NCBI GenBank assembly: GCA_002197995.1
Contig: NGZR01000001.1
Span: 11,799,501 to 11,863,500, forward strand
DNA length: 64,000 bases
Direction of reading: 5' to 3'
DNA from: Gaeumannomyces sp. JS-464
Taxonomy: Eukaryota; Ascomycota; Sordariomycetes; Magnaporthales; Magnaporthaceae
Below the pieces are notes generated by a model, which was given only the letters and a program-made list of their open reading frames with translations, searched no databases and was not told where the DNA came from. Below are positions 45,384-57,842 of the stretch, one piece after another (positions within the stretch are counted from its first letter, which is position 1; every line of letters starts with the position of its first letter). The position numbers and the translations under genes were made by a program.

Positions 45384-47854
45384 TGTCTGCAAGTGCCGAG
45401 GCGGCGCCGCCATTGGCAAGCATCTCAAAGAGCGGGGATGGGGCCCTCTAGCACAAAAGAGAATAGTTCGAGTGGATCAGATCTATAGCAGGTTGGTTGT
45501 GTTCTTCCCCTCCTTTCGTCACTGTGTGTGTATCCAGGTACGCTAACATTAAACCCACATTTCTAGGAAAGATCGCCAGACTCATCTCTTCAAAACGAAC
45601 AAGGTGCCCCGCAATAGGCTGAGGGGAAGTCTCCCGAGACACATTCTTGTAATCCGAAGAATCATCGACGCCAGAGGCTTGCCCCAGGATGTCGAGATTG
45701 ACGTCAAGTCCCCGGGGCTGTCAGCGGCTCTGAAAGATATTCCGAGACGCAGACAAGTATATGATTGCCGAGTCTGACAAGTCGCCAGTGGTGAGTAAAA
45801 AGACCAATTTTAGGACATCCGCTGGCGTCCAGACCGAGTTTCGTCACAGTTGCTTAGCATCTATACTTCCATGCAGATTTCGCCACAGAGCTTGTTCCTG
45901 GCCTGGGATGCATTGGAGGAGCGCCAAGCTCAAGAGAGTTCCCGAGAGCCACAAGATGTCCAACTTCTCCAGGACATATCCACCGCCCTGACCTACCTGC
46001 ATGATGACTTCGGCTCGAAGCGGACCGAGCTGAAAGGGCTCATCCAGGATGGCCTGATAACGTACGGCCTATTGGGGAGCATGTTCACGCCGAACACTGC
46101 GCTTTACACTGACAGGAACGGTCTGAAAGAGGGCCAGGTGATGATGTTCAAGTCGGGGTCTTACCAGAAAACCGAAAGGGTGGCGGAGCTTTACGTTGTG
46201 GAAGCCACTCTGATCTCGCATGATGGAGAGGACTTTGGTTGGGGGAACACCCGCATCGAACTGCCTATTTTCGAAGGCAAGGTGAAGATCACCGACCTCG
46301 AGGTGTACCCCCTCGCCCACCATGCTGAAGAGCGAGCAATTCGGCAAAATCTAGCCAACCGCGGGCGCGACTTCGTTGCTCTGTTCCAAAAGCCGACATG
46401 CAAGTGGTACGGCGCGACGGCAGTGTATTCGAAACGACAAGGGACGGAATGGGAAGAGCTTCAGTTCCCAGCTTGTCGGCGTGTCATGATTGACCCGTCA
46501 GCTTGGATGGCACACAACAGCAGCTTTGACAAATTGCGTCGCCCATATGTCCTCAAGAAGAACAAGCTGCGTCCAGAGCTGTTGAGGGACGGACCTGATG
46601 TTCTGCAACCATCGAGTTCTCGGCTTCGACTTTGAGGAGAAGCGGTGGGGCGCGTTTGCCGTCTCGAAGCTCAAAGATCCGAACTGGAACTCGAAGGCGT
46701 TCGACAAGGTCATCCTGCCAAGCAATCAGCTCAGGCTGATCAGGGATCTGGTGTTATTCCACCGCACCCGCCAGGAAGCCGGCGGCAAAAACAACAACAA
46801 CGACAGCGGCTTCGACGACATAATCACAGGCAAAGGGAAGGGCCTCGTCGGGCTGCTGAGCGGGGCCCAGGGGTCGGGAAGACGCTCACGGCCGAGGCGG
46901 TGGCCGAGGTGTCGCACCGGCCCCTCTACCCCATCTCGGCCGGGGAGCTGGGCACCTCGGTCAGCAGCGTGGACAGGCAGCTCAGCGTCGTCCTCGACAT
47001 CACGCGCCGCTGGAGCTGCGTGTTGCTGATCGACGAGGCGGACGTTTTCCTCCACAAGCGCGATGAAGATGTTAGCCTGGAGCGGAATGCGGTCGTGAGC
47101 GTGTTTTTGCGCCGCCTAGAGTCTGTTCATGCCCCCCTCCGAGTTTGGGGAATTGGACCCGTGGTGCGGGCGGGTGCAATAAGATTTCAGCTGACACTCG
47201 GGCTTCACAGGTACTTCCAGGGAGTCGCGATTTTGACAACGAATAGGAAGATCGACATAGATATGGCATTTGTGAGTGAGTGCCTGCCTTCAAATACAAT
47301 TTAACCATATGAACTTGTCTAGCGCGTCTTGCTAACCGACAGTGTAGGCCGCATCCACTACCAGTTCCATTACGGAGACCTTGACGCCGAAGCGCGGCTG
47401 AAGATTTGGAGGAATTTTGTGGGAGCGGAGGACCCCAGTCCTGAGGGGGGCATCGACGAGAATGGCCTCAGGAAGCTGGCTGAAGAGTACCGCTGAGTGG
47501 GCGTGAGGTGAGTGTACCTGTTGTCCAGACGGGTGGTTTCGAAACTTCATGTTGGGCATTTTCTAATACTTCTGGTACCCGACGCAGATCAAGAACGCTG
47601 CATTCTGCGCTCGGTCGATTAGCCAGGCCCGGAACGAAGCCCCGTCCTTCAAGCTCATCACCGACTGTATCGAAAATCTCAGCTTCGAGTCGTTTTCCAG
47701 CGAGAAGGAACAGTTGACGAAAGGGAGGCTACTGCCATCACTAATGGGTGGTCCTGAGAGGGCAGCTGTTGGGAAGGAGAGGGGCATGCTAAGAACAATC
47801 GCGAATACAAGGGTGGATTTATTCGGGGATGAAGGCATTCGATTCCGTCGGTAG
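45384..47854 (+). CDS. AAA+ ATPase of the fungal DUF7025-AAA type, frame interrupted
   Basis: The N-terminal region before the ATPase resembles the DUF7025-type module common in fungal AAA proteins (LISHDGEDFGWGNTRIELPI, VKITDLEVYPLAHHA, WYGATAVYSKRQG). The ATPase core has Walker A GAQGVGKTLTAE, which needs one G restored at 46870-46873. Walker B is CVLLIDEADVFLH and sensor 1 is AILTTNR. Introns 47121-47210 and one from 47273 are supported, though the exact acceptor of the second is unclear. After LAEEYR a missing C near 47494 restores the C-terminus (EIKNAAFCARSISQARNEAP), which ends at TAG 47854. The start at ATG 45384 is tentative, and the region 45470-45640 is not fully resolved. Cellular role is unknown; AAA proteins remodel other proteins using ATP. 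Confidence 0.8.
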
Positions 47855-48343
47855 CCTGGGTAGCATAATCCCAGAGAAATGAAGCATTTTCAATGCGCCG
47901 ATATCTGAGTGCCTACAGAAAATGTCAAGTAGTCGAGGTCCAAGGACCAAAAACGCCTATCCTTGGTGGCGTGTGACGGCTGGAAAAAGGACCCCAATAA
48001 AAATCACATAAAGGAGCCAGCCACCGAGGGGAGCTCTCAGCTGCAGCGTCGGGCAGCATGAACTCGGGCTCACCAGTCGGAAAGGAGCTTGCGTAATCCA
48101 CAATCGCGTCAGCCCACCACTCCCCGTCGCCCATCGAAATCTCGCCGGCATTGAGCCCATGTGGCATCGATTTTATCGTGGCAGGCGTGCATTGGCGTCT
48201 TCTATTTTTCTACCCGTTGTTCCTCGTCCGGGCCTTTTGATCGCTCCCGGAGCGAGAGAGAAATCGCCAGGGCGTTTTTGTAATAACGACGAGAGTCATT
48301 ATTGCCGAGCCCTTGGAAGAAAGTACCATCTACACGGCGAAAG
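47855..48343. other. intergenic, no gene seen
   Basis: 3' flank of the AAA+ gene and promoter of the peptidase gene. No supported frame was found. Confidence 0.5.
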
Positions 48344-50893
48344 ATGGTGGTCAAGCAGAAACTCACACCCGAGTCCTTCCTGAGTGCTCCGCGCCGGAGC
48401 GCTGCCGTGCCCAACCAGGACGGCACCCTGGCCTTTTTCACCGTCTCGACTCACACTTTCGGCGGCGGCGAGGACGGAGGCGGGAAAACGACGCAGGACC
48501 TTGTCATTGTAAGCCTTGAATCCGGCGACGCTTACACCCTGAGCAGCGACTGCCCTGACATCCACGACGCAACATGGATCCCCGGCGATAAACATCCGTC
48601 CGGCGGCGGCCCCCTGCTATGGCTCGAGTCCACCGCCAGGGGGGAGGGAGACGGCGAGACCCGGATGAGGGTCGTCACGCCACGCGCCCCGTCGTCGACG
48701 CTCTTGGCCAGGGACATGGACCCAAGCTCCGGCTCGCACTACATTGCGGTGTCATTCCGGCCCCCGTCCAGGCGCTGAAGCTTTGCGCTCTGAGGACGGC
48801 TCCGTCGCATGTGCTGTCATTGCAAGGGTGGCGCCAGACGGAAGCATGTTCAACAGCGTAGCGGCTCAGAAGAGAGGATCCACAGCCAGAATCTACGACG
48901 GGTGGAACGTGCGAGAGGTGAGCTCGCCCTTGGAAACCATCCTCGTCTTGTGACAAGGCCGCCATCTTGCTTGCTGACCAAAGATAGTGGGACACATACG
49001 TCAAGCCTCAGAGATACACCATCTGGTATTCCAAGCTGGTCAAAGACTTCCACGGAAGATGGAAGCTGGCCGGGCCGTTCCGAAACTCCCTCCACGGCAC
49101 AGACCTGGAAGCCCCTGACAGCATATATGAGCCTGGTGATGCCGGTAGCGCCTACGATCTTGGCCCAAAGGGAATCGCCTTCGCGGCTCGAAGCCCAAGC
49201 CACTCGTGAGCGGTAATCGCATTCTGTCCTGCTCAGATGTCTATTTCTTGCCCCTCGAGTCCTTCGTCGCGGAGGAGGACCTCATCCCCGGCCTCGGCAT
49301 CAGCAACGTAACGCGTCAGCACCCGAAACCCATCAAAATCAGCATGCTGGAAAATGCGCAAGAAGGGTGGTGCTTCAACGTGCGCTTCTCGCCCGACGGC
49401 ACCATGCTGGCCTTCCTCAAGGCCCCAGCCACCTGCTACCCGGACATGCGTCTTTTTATTACGCACATCGACCAACCCGCCACCTTCTCATCCAGTCATT
49501 CCGGTCCTTCTTTGTCTGCACTCGACGTCCTCGGCACCTGGGACTTGCGCCCATCGCAGTTCGAGTACCACCCATCCGGCAAGTCAATTATTGCCATGGC
49601 GGACGAGTCCGGCTGTGTGGTGCTATACAGTTTGCCTCTGGGGGGCCACGCCCCTAGCCCAACCTCCTGTTTCGCCCCCGTGGCGGCAGCGTCCATGGGT
49701 TCCGCGCGGTCCCCGACGCAACAAACAACCGAGGGACGCCAGCGACAGCGGGCCAGCTGCTCGTATCGTCAAGTAGCTTCACCGAGAGCAGCGTCTTCCA
49801 GATAGTCGACTGCGACAGCAGCCCACGACTTCGAGCCTATCCTGCTGGCTACGGGGCCACGCCACGGCGCCCGCTTTGATCTTTCGCGCGCCCGCCAGAT
49901 TTCCGAGATATACTTTGAGGCGGTGGCGATTATTGTGTCCAGGCCTTCGTCGTAAAGCCCAGCAACTTTGACGCGAGCAAGAAGTATCCCGTCATACTCC
50001 TCGTGCATGGCGGGCCTGTGGACGCGAGCAGGGACATATGGCACATGCGTGTGAGTTATCGGAACCTACATATATACGCGCAATCTGCCATCAGCACCGC
50101 AATAACTAATGCGAGCCAATGCTGTCTGGGCAGTGGAACCGGCGGTATGGGCCGAGCAAGGCTACGTCGTTGTCTTGCCCAACATCACAGGCAGCGTCGG
50201 TTTCGGCATCGACTTCGCCACAGGGATACTTGGAGAATGGGAGGCCGGCCGTATAGGGATCTTGCCAACTGCATGGAGTACTTGAAAGATGTTCCCTACA
50301 TCGACATAGAAAGGGCTGCGGTCGCAGGCGCTAGCTATGGCGGGTACATGGTGAATTGGATACTGGGCCAGCCACTTGCACGCAAGGTAGGTCTCACCAT
50401 CGGCCAGGCGATCGCCAGCTGGTAGCATATACTCTACCCGCCGGCTGGGCACGCCCGACTCAACGCTAACGGTCTGAAAACCACACCCACAGTTCAAGGC
50501 GGCCGTCTGCCAAGACGGCATCTTCAACCCTCCGCAACAATGCTGCAGCAAGACTTGGCCGGCGACCTGGCCGAGTTCGGCGGCCCGTCGTTCCCGTGGA
50601 CAGGCCCCGGCGGCGCCATCGACGGGCTGGACAAGTGGAATCCGACGCGGCCGGATCTGCTGCTCAACTGGGCGCAGGCCCCGCCGACGCTGATCATCCA
50701 CAGCGAGCGCGACTACCGCGCCCCCATCACGGAAGGGCTAGCCGCGTTCCGGACACTGCAGGTCATGGGCGTGCCCAGCCGACTGCTCACGTTCCCGGAC
50801 GAGAGCCACTGGGTCCAGAGCCCGAGAACGCGCTCGAGTGGCATCGTGTCCTGTTTGACTGGTTCAGCGGCACATTGGCGCTGGTCCGGATGA
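48344..50893 (+). CDS. S9C prolyl-oligopeptidase-family peptidase (DPP5/acylaminoacyl-peptidase-like), frame interrupted
   Basis: The N-terminal beta-propeller half (ESFLSAPRRSAAVPNQDGTL, WYSKLVKDFHGRWKL, FNVRFSPDGTMLAFLKAPAT) is followed by an alpha/beta-hydrolase domain. Its catalytic Ser is in GASYGGYM (near 50327), Asp in HSERDYRAP, and His in PDESHWV. No signal peptide precedes MVVKQKLTPESF, so a cytosolic enzyme is likely, unlike secreted DPP5. Introns near 48918-48987, 50050-50133 and 50387-50493 are supported. At least nine one-base losses break the frame, mostly in runs of C or G (for example near 48750, 49209, 49660, 50145, 50240 and 50830). Each restored base recovers family sequence. 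This is the most fragmented gene in the window, so real decay cannot be excluded. Confidence 0.82.
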
Positions 50894-51438
50894 CCCGCCA
50901 TTTCGGACCGCCAGTGCCTCCATTGATACCAAGATTGCGCGCGAAGGATATGGGATCACCCTCTCTGGTTATTTTGTACACATCCAGTCGCACTTTGAGA
51001 ATACCTACAGCCCACGGGCCAGAATTTTGGAACCACTTCCCGAGAGGAGTTATGATCAATGATCACGCCAATAACAGCCAATCGCTAGGTTCGCGCGCTC
51101 CCACTCGTGACATTCCAGACGCAACTCAGGTGCCATTGATTTGATGAAAACATGCGTCGACGCTACATAGGTAGGTCCTATCGGAGGAGACGGTGGAAGT
51201 AGAGACTGACAAGATGAGACAAAAAAGAAAACAGCTAGGAAACAAAGGAGGATGAGAAATGGCAGCGTGGAAAAGAAACAGGATAGCAGAGGAGGCAGGC
51301 GAGCGGAAGCAGAAACAAATTTCCGGTCTGATGCATATCACTAGTCCCCAAACCCCGGAGCTTACCAGCAAACATACCGGCATACTCTACTGGATCGCGT
51401 TGCCGCACGTGGCCAGCTCTTGTTCATGCCATGACCCC
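50894..51438. other. intergenic between convergent 3' ends
   Basis: 3' flanks of the S9C gene (+) and the TRP channel gene (-). No supported frame was found. Confidence 0.45.
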
Positions 51439-54189
51439 CTAGGTCGATCTTTGCTCCTGCATGGCCAAGACAAGCTCGGTGAGCCTGTCGATCTTGATTG
51501 AGAGTTTCCTGGATCCTGACATCCGCCTCGCTCGGAGCATCGATCATCGTGTCCTCGTCAAGGAGCTGCGGGGCCGCCGAGTGAAACTCGGTCGAGCTGA
51601 CAGGGCGAGGCGACGGCGGTAAGAGCCGCCATGTGACTGCGCCTTCCCATTCCCGAGCGACCGGTGATCCGCTTCGGTATGCAGAGATGCGCTTGGAATC
51701 TACGCGGGGCCCTTGAAGCCGGCAAAGTCGTCCATTTTGTCGAGATGGCCGCGGATGAGCTCGTAAAGCTTGATAACACCGACTATCGGCCAGTGGGTAG
51801 CCTTGAGGAGCCAGATGCGCGCAGCGCGGAACTTGTGATCCGAGGGAAGGAAGAGGCGCAGTGGTCGGAATATGATGAGGGCAAGGAGATGAAGGGTGGA
51901 TAGAAATGCGTGAGCCGGTTGCTGGTCGAGGCCTCTAGCACGTACACGCTGTAGACGTAAAGGTACTCTTCACGAGCATGGCTGATGACGCGTGAGAAGC
52001 TGTTGCTTAGCATACCCGTGAGTGAGCCCATCAGCAGGATCGAGCTGAGCGTGATGAAGATCAGCATGAGGGGAGGCCCAAAGACTTCATCGATATCCGA
52101 CATGATATCGAAGCCAACGTAGCTGCTTCCGAAAAAGATCTTGGTCAAAATCATGGTCATGGACGCCAGAGGATATCGGTCCCGGCCAATGAGAGAGAAC
52201 GTCGTTAGGAACCCGAGATATACGATGACGACTTGAGCAAAGTTAGCATCCGTTAACGCAGTCGTTTTAGCCAGCGAGGAGCCACGTAAAGAACCATGAA
52301 TTTGAGGAAGTCCTACGATTGCAATGACGTCAGCCGACATAGTACCAAAGAGACGTCGCAAACAAATGTAGATGTAGCAGAGAATTACCCTGAGCATGGC
52401 TTTGAAGCACGGTAAAAGGGTACCCCAGTATGGGCTTAGACTCAGGACCGAGGATCCTGGCACCATAAAGAGAGCCTCGAGCGAGAGGACATCGAATGAC
52501 AGTTCGATCAGGTATCGGTCGCCGTTGTACAATCCTACGGCGCGCAGGGTGGCAAATGTGATTCCGATGAGGAGCATGCATGTCGAAAAGATTCCAGACA
52601 TCGGTTGTGTAGAAGATCGACCCGGCATCGATCAGCTCGCTTAATTCGTCATAGAAAAAAAGCGGCAAACCAGATATACAGCACCGTTTCGAGCGGGGTG
52701 ATATGGCTGCCGCTGCGCTCATATAAAAACCGCATAGTAAAGACAGAGGAATGAGGCGAAGAAGACGACCTCAAACGACTTGAGATACTTGGGCACACGC
52801 AGCCGCGAATAGGGGTCGGCGGTGCTATGCTTGTAAAAGCGAGGCTTCTTGACGGTGTGGATCGAAAGCTCGTCCCAAAAAATGATGTCCCCGTTCCAGA
52901 TTCCCGTGACGATTTTCTGAACAATGTCCTGACTGAGGAATCGTTTGGCGTCTGCAATGGCGGCGATCTCGAGGGCGTTGAGCGAGATGAAGGCCCTCGT
53001 AGGGTCCTCGTCGTCCTCATCGTCCTCATCATCGTCCTCGCGACCCATGGTCATGGTGAGGCGGGAGAGCGACTGGAGTAACTGGTACTTTTTGGCACTG
53101 CTGCCCGGGCGAGGGGGCGTGCGACGAGAAGAACCAGAGGACGACGTCTGGGGCAGGAGGGCGGTGGTCTCGTCAGGGTGGCCGCCGCCATTCTCCTCGT
53201 CACGAGGCAGTCGGCTCCTTCCATTGCCGGCCGGGTCGTTGTCACTGTTGTTGTTGTTGTTGTCGTGCCCGTCATCCTCCGGGTCCGGGATCTCGTAGAG
53301 GCAGTACTCGACAGCCTCCCTCTCGGAAAGGTGAGTGAGAAAACGCCATGCCACTATCTCGCAAGCATTTGCCCGGGCTTCACCAAGCGTCTTCTCGCCG
53401 CTTTCACAGTTAACGGCATAGTGCCACTTGAGCGCGCTGTATTGGTGGGTAATGAATGGAGCGGGCCGCGCGCGAGTGTGTCAGTAAATGGTTGCCGCAC
53501 TTGACTGTTCTCATCTCCTTATTTCTCTTGGCGATATCGGGAGCAGATGGGGTGCGGGGATGATGTGAGTGAAGGTAGGGGCGGGAGGGAGTGTGGAGTG
53601 TGGGGGCTAGACCGAGATGCTGATTTCCACCCTGGGGAACTGGGCTCGATGTTATTGCTTGGGGTGGAAACCAGCCATTGCGCATACGTCAGGCGCGTCA
53701 CGTATTACGTATCGCAAACACAGCCGCGTACCCAGCGAACCGGGAGCTCACATGGCACCCATCCATGGCACACCCATCACATCCAGATAGCCCAATTGAG
53801 GCAGTGCGCCGAGATATAGAAAGAGGAGAACCTACAGGAGAGCATTGACTATTGCCTTGTTGTTGCACTCGGCGGTCAGGTGCGAGACCAGGGCGCGAAG
53901 GCCGTCGCCGGCCGAGGTCGTCCGGAGTTGCTCAAACGAGCAGGGCAGAATAACCACCTCGGCAATGTAGCTGCCCGCCGCAGGAGACGTGCGTTAGCAA
54001 CCATCGTTAGGGAAATTGTCCCAAGCGAGTGAGGTTGCCCTACATGGAAACCTTCTTGACGACCGCTCGGAAGCTGTCGTTGTCGTCGATGTCGGGCAGC
54101 TCGCACTCTGCGATTTTCTCGAGCGGCGACGGCGTCCGCTGCCGGCTCCCTGGCTCGGCTCGTTGCCGTGCCCTGACCCTGAGCGGCAT
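51439..54189 (-). CDS. YVC1-type TRP calcium channel
   Basis: Fungal TRP channel related to vacuolar Yvc1, which releases Ca2+ on stretch. The ATG at 54189-54187 leads into an N-terminal cytosolic domain (YIAEVVILPCSFEQLRTTSA, WRFLTHLSEREAVEYCLYEI). Introns 54043-53971 and 53835-53437 (399 nt) are supported. An Asn/Asp/Glu-rich insert precedes the membrane part. Six or so membrane segments follow, with the pore region ILTKIFFGSSYVGFDIM and the family motif HAREEYLYVYSVYVLEASTS. The C-terminus is a coiled-coil-like segment ending near 51439. Indels occur as extra T in runs at 52725-52729 and 52655-52661 (coding strand) and near 52580. The last residues also need an indel to match family ends (LVLAMQEQRST). 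Confidence 0.88.
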
Positions 54190-55147
54190 TGGATAAGCGG
54201 CTCCAGAAGGCGCGAGACTCGGAGGTTAATTCGAGAGATTCTTTGCCCTCGGCGTCGTCAAATTGCCTGCTTCATGCAGCGAGGCCGTCTTTCATTTGAG
54301 TGTGGAGTTTGAGGGAAAGCTTTGGAGCCGCCCGTCGAGGCCAGAAAAGGAGCAGTTCGCTGTGATGAATGCAGTCAATGCGCATCCAACATTTGAAGTC
54401 CGAGCACCAGACAGCGCGAACGCCTCTCCGCCCCACCGCGCGCAGGCCCCAATCCATTTCATTGCCTTGAAAACCTGGTCTACCCCGGCTTCGAACAGCG
54501 CTAACGTTTCCCCGCCGCCCACTTGACCTCTGCCCAGATGAAGTTGCTTGCCCGCTTCATCCCTGATCTTCACGCCGTGCCGCCGTTCGGGCCAGTCGTT
54601 TCTCTGAATCGCGTGGGAAATGATTTCTGCGTGTCGGGGGGTGGACAAACGCGTTGCACCCGTGATGGTTTTTTTGTTTGCTGCCGAGATGAGCATGCAT
54701 CGTCGATACGAAAGCTTGGGTTCTTGCCTTCGCACATCACATCCAAGACCGCCAGAGGGCGGCAAGGCTTATCGTCACATTTTCTTGGACTCGGCAGAGC
54801 CATCCATCATTTCCCCTCTCCCGACAGACACCGGCTGTCGTAGATTGCCGACATGCACATACAGGCATGGATAACAGCCGCCTCGACCTAGTCAACCCAC
54901 GGATCCCACCTGCCTTTCGAGGATGGCATGAGGGGCCGAAGGTGGACTCTCCAGGTGCTGCCAATGCGGGAAAAACAAACGCATGCCATGGAGGAGTGGA
55001 GGGTACCTATTGAATTCGGTATAAACACATGTCGGCAGCTCGACAGATTGACAAAATGCACATCTTGTTGTCCTCCGGTCCCCAGCTCCGGCCGCCTGTC
55101 TCGTTCCTTGCTGCCTCCTCGCCTGTGAGCTCATACCGGCCGCTAAG
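54190..55147. other. divergent promoter region
   Basis: This separates the TRP gene (-) from the mannanase gene (+). No supported coding frame was found. Confidence 0.5.
55020..55025 (+). promoter_or_regulatory. TATA-like box of the mannanase gene
   Basis: TATAAA lies 123 nt upstream of the mannanase ATG in the right orientation. Confidence 0.5.
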
Positions 55148-56605
55148 ATGAAGGTCCTCGGTGCTACAACAGCTCTGCTGCTCTCCCTGGCTGCCTCCGC
55201 TACCAGCAGCTTGGTCGAGAAGAGGGAGGCCGCTGTCACCGGGAACTCCACCTTCCCTTCGGTAGACGGCCTCAAGTTCAACATCGACGGCGTAACGAAA
55301 TACTATGCGGGCACCAACTCGTATTGGATCTCGTTTCTGGAGAACCCGGCCGATGTTGACCTGGTCCTCGACAACCTCGTCCGGTCCGGGCTGAAGGTGC
55401 TCAGGATCTGGGGATTCAACGACGTCAACACCAAGCCGACGGATGGCAAGCCCTACTTCCAATATCTCTCCGCCTCCGGCTCCGAGATCAACACAGGCCC
55501 TAACGGGTTGCAGCGCCTTGACGCCGTGGTTGCCTCGGCCGAGAAGCGAGGGATTAAGCTAATTATTAATTTCGTCAACAACTGGGACGATTTCGGCGGC
55601 ATCAAGGCTTACACCAACGCCTTTGGTGGAAACCACAACGGATGGTTCACCAACGCCAAGGCCCAAGCGCAGTACCGGGCCTACATCCAAGCCATCGTGT
55701 CTCGCTACGCCAAAAGCCCCAGCATATTCTCGTGGCAGCTGGCCAACGAGCCGCGGTGCAGGTTCTGCAGCACCGATGTGATTTACAAGTGGGCTGATGA
55801 GACATCCCGCTACGTCAAGTCACTTGACCCAGACCACATGGTCTCTCTCGGCGACGAAGGGTTCGGCTTATCAGGGGGGAACATCCTGACTCTGTACCCC
55901 TATTCGACCCTCGAGGGCGTCGACTTTGCCCGGAACCTCGGGATCAAGACACTGGACTTTGGGACGTTTCACTGGTACCCAGAATCATGTACGTGCTCGC
56001 ATCTTTGACTCGCCTTGCCCTACCACACAGAACTCTCGCCTTTGCATGCTGCGAGACACTCCCAGTTCCAAGTACTGACACCTGGCTCATTTTTGGACAG
56101 GGTTCCAATTCAAGAGTGCCGGCGCCGACTGGGTCAAGAACCATGCTGCAGCCTGCAAGAAGGCCGGAAAGCCTTGCCTGTTTGAAGAGTGTACGTCTCT
56201 TTACATTCATCATTACCTCAAGCCGTATCCCCCACGCGCAGCACCAAGGGTAGGGGACAGGGCAGAGGAACAAACATGTGCGGTGACCAGACGAACTGAC
56301 GAAGGATTTGTCGCTGCTATCCAGATGGAACGAAGAGCGACCACTGCAAGCACGAGAAGCCCTGGCAGAACGCTGCCATAAGCTCCGAGGGAAACGCCGT
56401 GGATCTCTTCTGGCAGTGGGGAGACACGATCAGCACCGGCAGGACGCACGACGACTCCTACACCATTTGTATGCTTGTTTCCTAGGCCCTCGCCTTGATT
56501 GCCTTTCAGCTAACCATGGGACTTCCTGGAATGATAGACTACGGATCGAGCGATGCGGAATGCATCGTGACGGACCACGTCAAAGCCATCAACGCCATGT
56601 CGTGA
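55148..56605 (+). CDS. secreted endo-1,4-beta-mannanase, GH5 subfamily 7
   Basis: The spliced product is 380 residues with introns 55989-56100, 56191-56324 and 56469-56537; the frame is intact. The signal peptide is about [20 protein letters not shown], followed by a Lys-Arg site (VEKR) that suggests propeptide cleavage. GH5_7 hallmarks are [34 protein letters not shown] (acid/base Glu201) and KPCLFEEYGTKSDHC (nucleophile Glu about 309). DLFWQWGDT and DDSYTIYYG lie at the end of the barrel. It cleaves mannan and glucomannan backbones outside the cell. No carbohydrate-binding module is attached. Confidence 0.96.
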
Positions 56606-57238
56606 TACGTTGACTGGACGACAGGTCCCTGGATATCTGTGGTGCTGACGCGAGAATGATCGCCGACGGGTTCAAAGTAGCTGTTCAAGACATTCATCCT
56701 ACCAGACTGCTTTTTGCATTTGTGTTGCTCCCTTCTCTCTGGCAGGGTTCACATTCTGATTATCCATCGATCATTGCCTCCATTGCCTCGTCGGTCTCCT
56801 GACGACGGGCGCAAGCCATAGTGGCAAAGGAAAAGCCCACTCTGCGTGCCAGCCGAGATAATATATGGGTGATCTGGTACGAGCCTTGAACAGCTTGTAC
56901 GACGCGCCCCAGCTGCGCGGCTTTGTACGCCGCATACCATGCAGTCATACACCGTCGATTACGTTGGATCGGGGGTCCGACTCATGGAGGTAGAAAGTGC
57001 CCGGGCAGAGTGTTAGGTACTGCTTCTTGTGGTTCTCCCGATTCCACTGCCTCCATCGTTTTTCGGCCAATTAATATCTTATACATATGCCGGCTATTTG
57101 GGTTTTTTGTATGCATGTTGATGATAAAGAACGCGCTGTATCTAGGACAAAGGGGAGATCGGATGTACCGACGGTCCACTAGACCCGCTTGGACCTGGCG
57201 CATATAACCCCGCCCAGCTCCCTTGGACGATTAAACTT
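56606..57238. other. intergenic, no gene seen
   Basis: 3' flank of the mannanase gene and upstream flank of the tRNA gene. No supported frame was found. Confidence 0.5.
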
Positions 57239-57334
57239 GGTCCGGTGGTGTAGTGGAATATCACATCGTTCTTATACTTGAGTTTTTCAGCTCCAGATAT
57301 GCGAGGGTCCTGGGTTCGAACCCCAGTCGGACCA
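57239..57334 (+). tRNA. tRNA with intron, anticodon probably UAU (Ile)
   Basis: The acceptor stem pairs GGTCCGG (57239-57245) with TCGGACC (57327-57333). The D arm is GTG/CAC. The T arm is CTGGG-TTCGAAC-CCCAG. Between the D arm and the variable loop are about 22 extra nucleotides. Removing CTTGAGTTTTTCAGCTCCAGAT leaves the loop CTTATAA, giving anticodon TAT. The intron sits one base 3' of the anticodon, as in nuclear tRNA introns. The anticodon stem TCGTT/TGCGA has one T-T mismatch, so identity is less sure than the tRNA call itself. Confidence 0.88.
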
Positions 57335-57339
57335 GATCA

Positions 57340-57344
57340 TTTTT
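57340..57344 (+). terminator. T-run terminator of the tRNA gene
   Basis: Five T residues six bases after the tRNA 3' end, the usual RNA polymerase III stop signal. Confidence 0.7.
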
Positions 57345-57821
57345 GCTCATGTTGTTGCTTCCAACCAGCTCATTGATATCATTCCCCTTCTGCGCTTTTT
57401 ATTATGCTTTCTTCCCTAAAATAAAATTATAGGGATGCCTGAATCGGAATGGTGCGAAGCACGCTCGTCTGCAGTTCCCATTCCGCTAACTTTTGCCCCC
57501 GGGTCACGGAGTTGCCGTCGCGGAAAGTTAGGTACTGTCGTCACATGTCGTACATTGTCCCAGCCGGATTGGTCCATAACCCGTCGCGCGCAGGGACGGA
57601 TATCAGGTCCGTCAGTGAGAAGCGGCCTCCTTCTGCTCCTTTCGGCTTTCACAATCTGGTCCGATATTTTGACCGCACACTCTCGGCTGCCGATCTTGCA
57701 GGCTGTGTAGCCACGCCCTCGACACAGGAGGTCCACCAGGGTCACCCCAGATGGTTTTCTAATCTTATTAGAGGGGGTTGACAGGATTGAACGTGAAAGG
57801 AATTCCCGTGGCCGTAGAAAG

Positions 57822-57842
57822 AAAAAAAAAAAAAAAAAAAAA
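57822..57842. repeat. poly-A tract (21 A)
   Basis: An uninterrupted run of A in an intergenic region. Confidence 0.9.

Noticed and set aside
46645..47304. Separate short gene around the Walker A/B motifs
   Set aside because: It is the middle of the AAA+ gene, isolated only by frame breaks on both sides.
53547..53819. Small gene inside the long intron of the TRP channel
   Set aside because: The open frame has no recognisable features, and the intron borders on both sides join the channel sequence perfectly.
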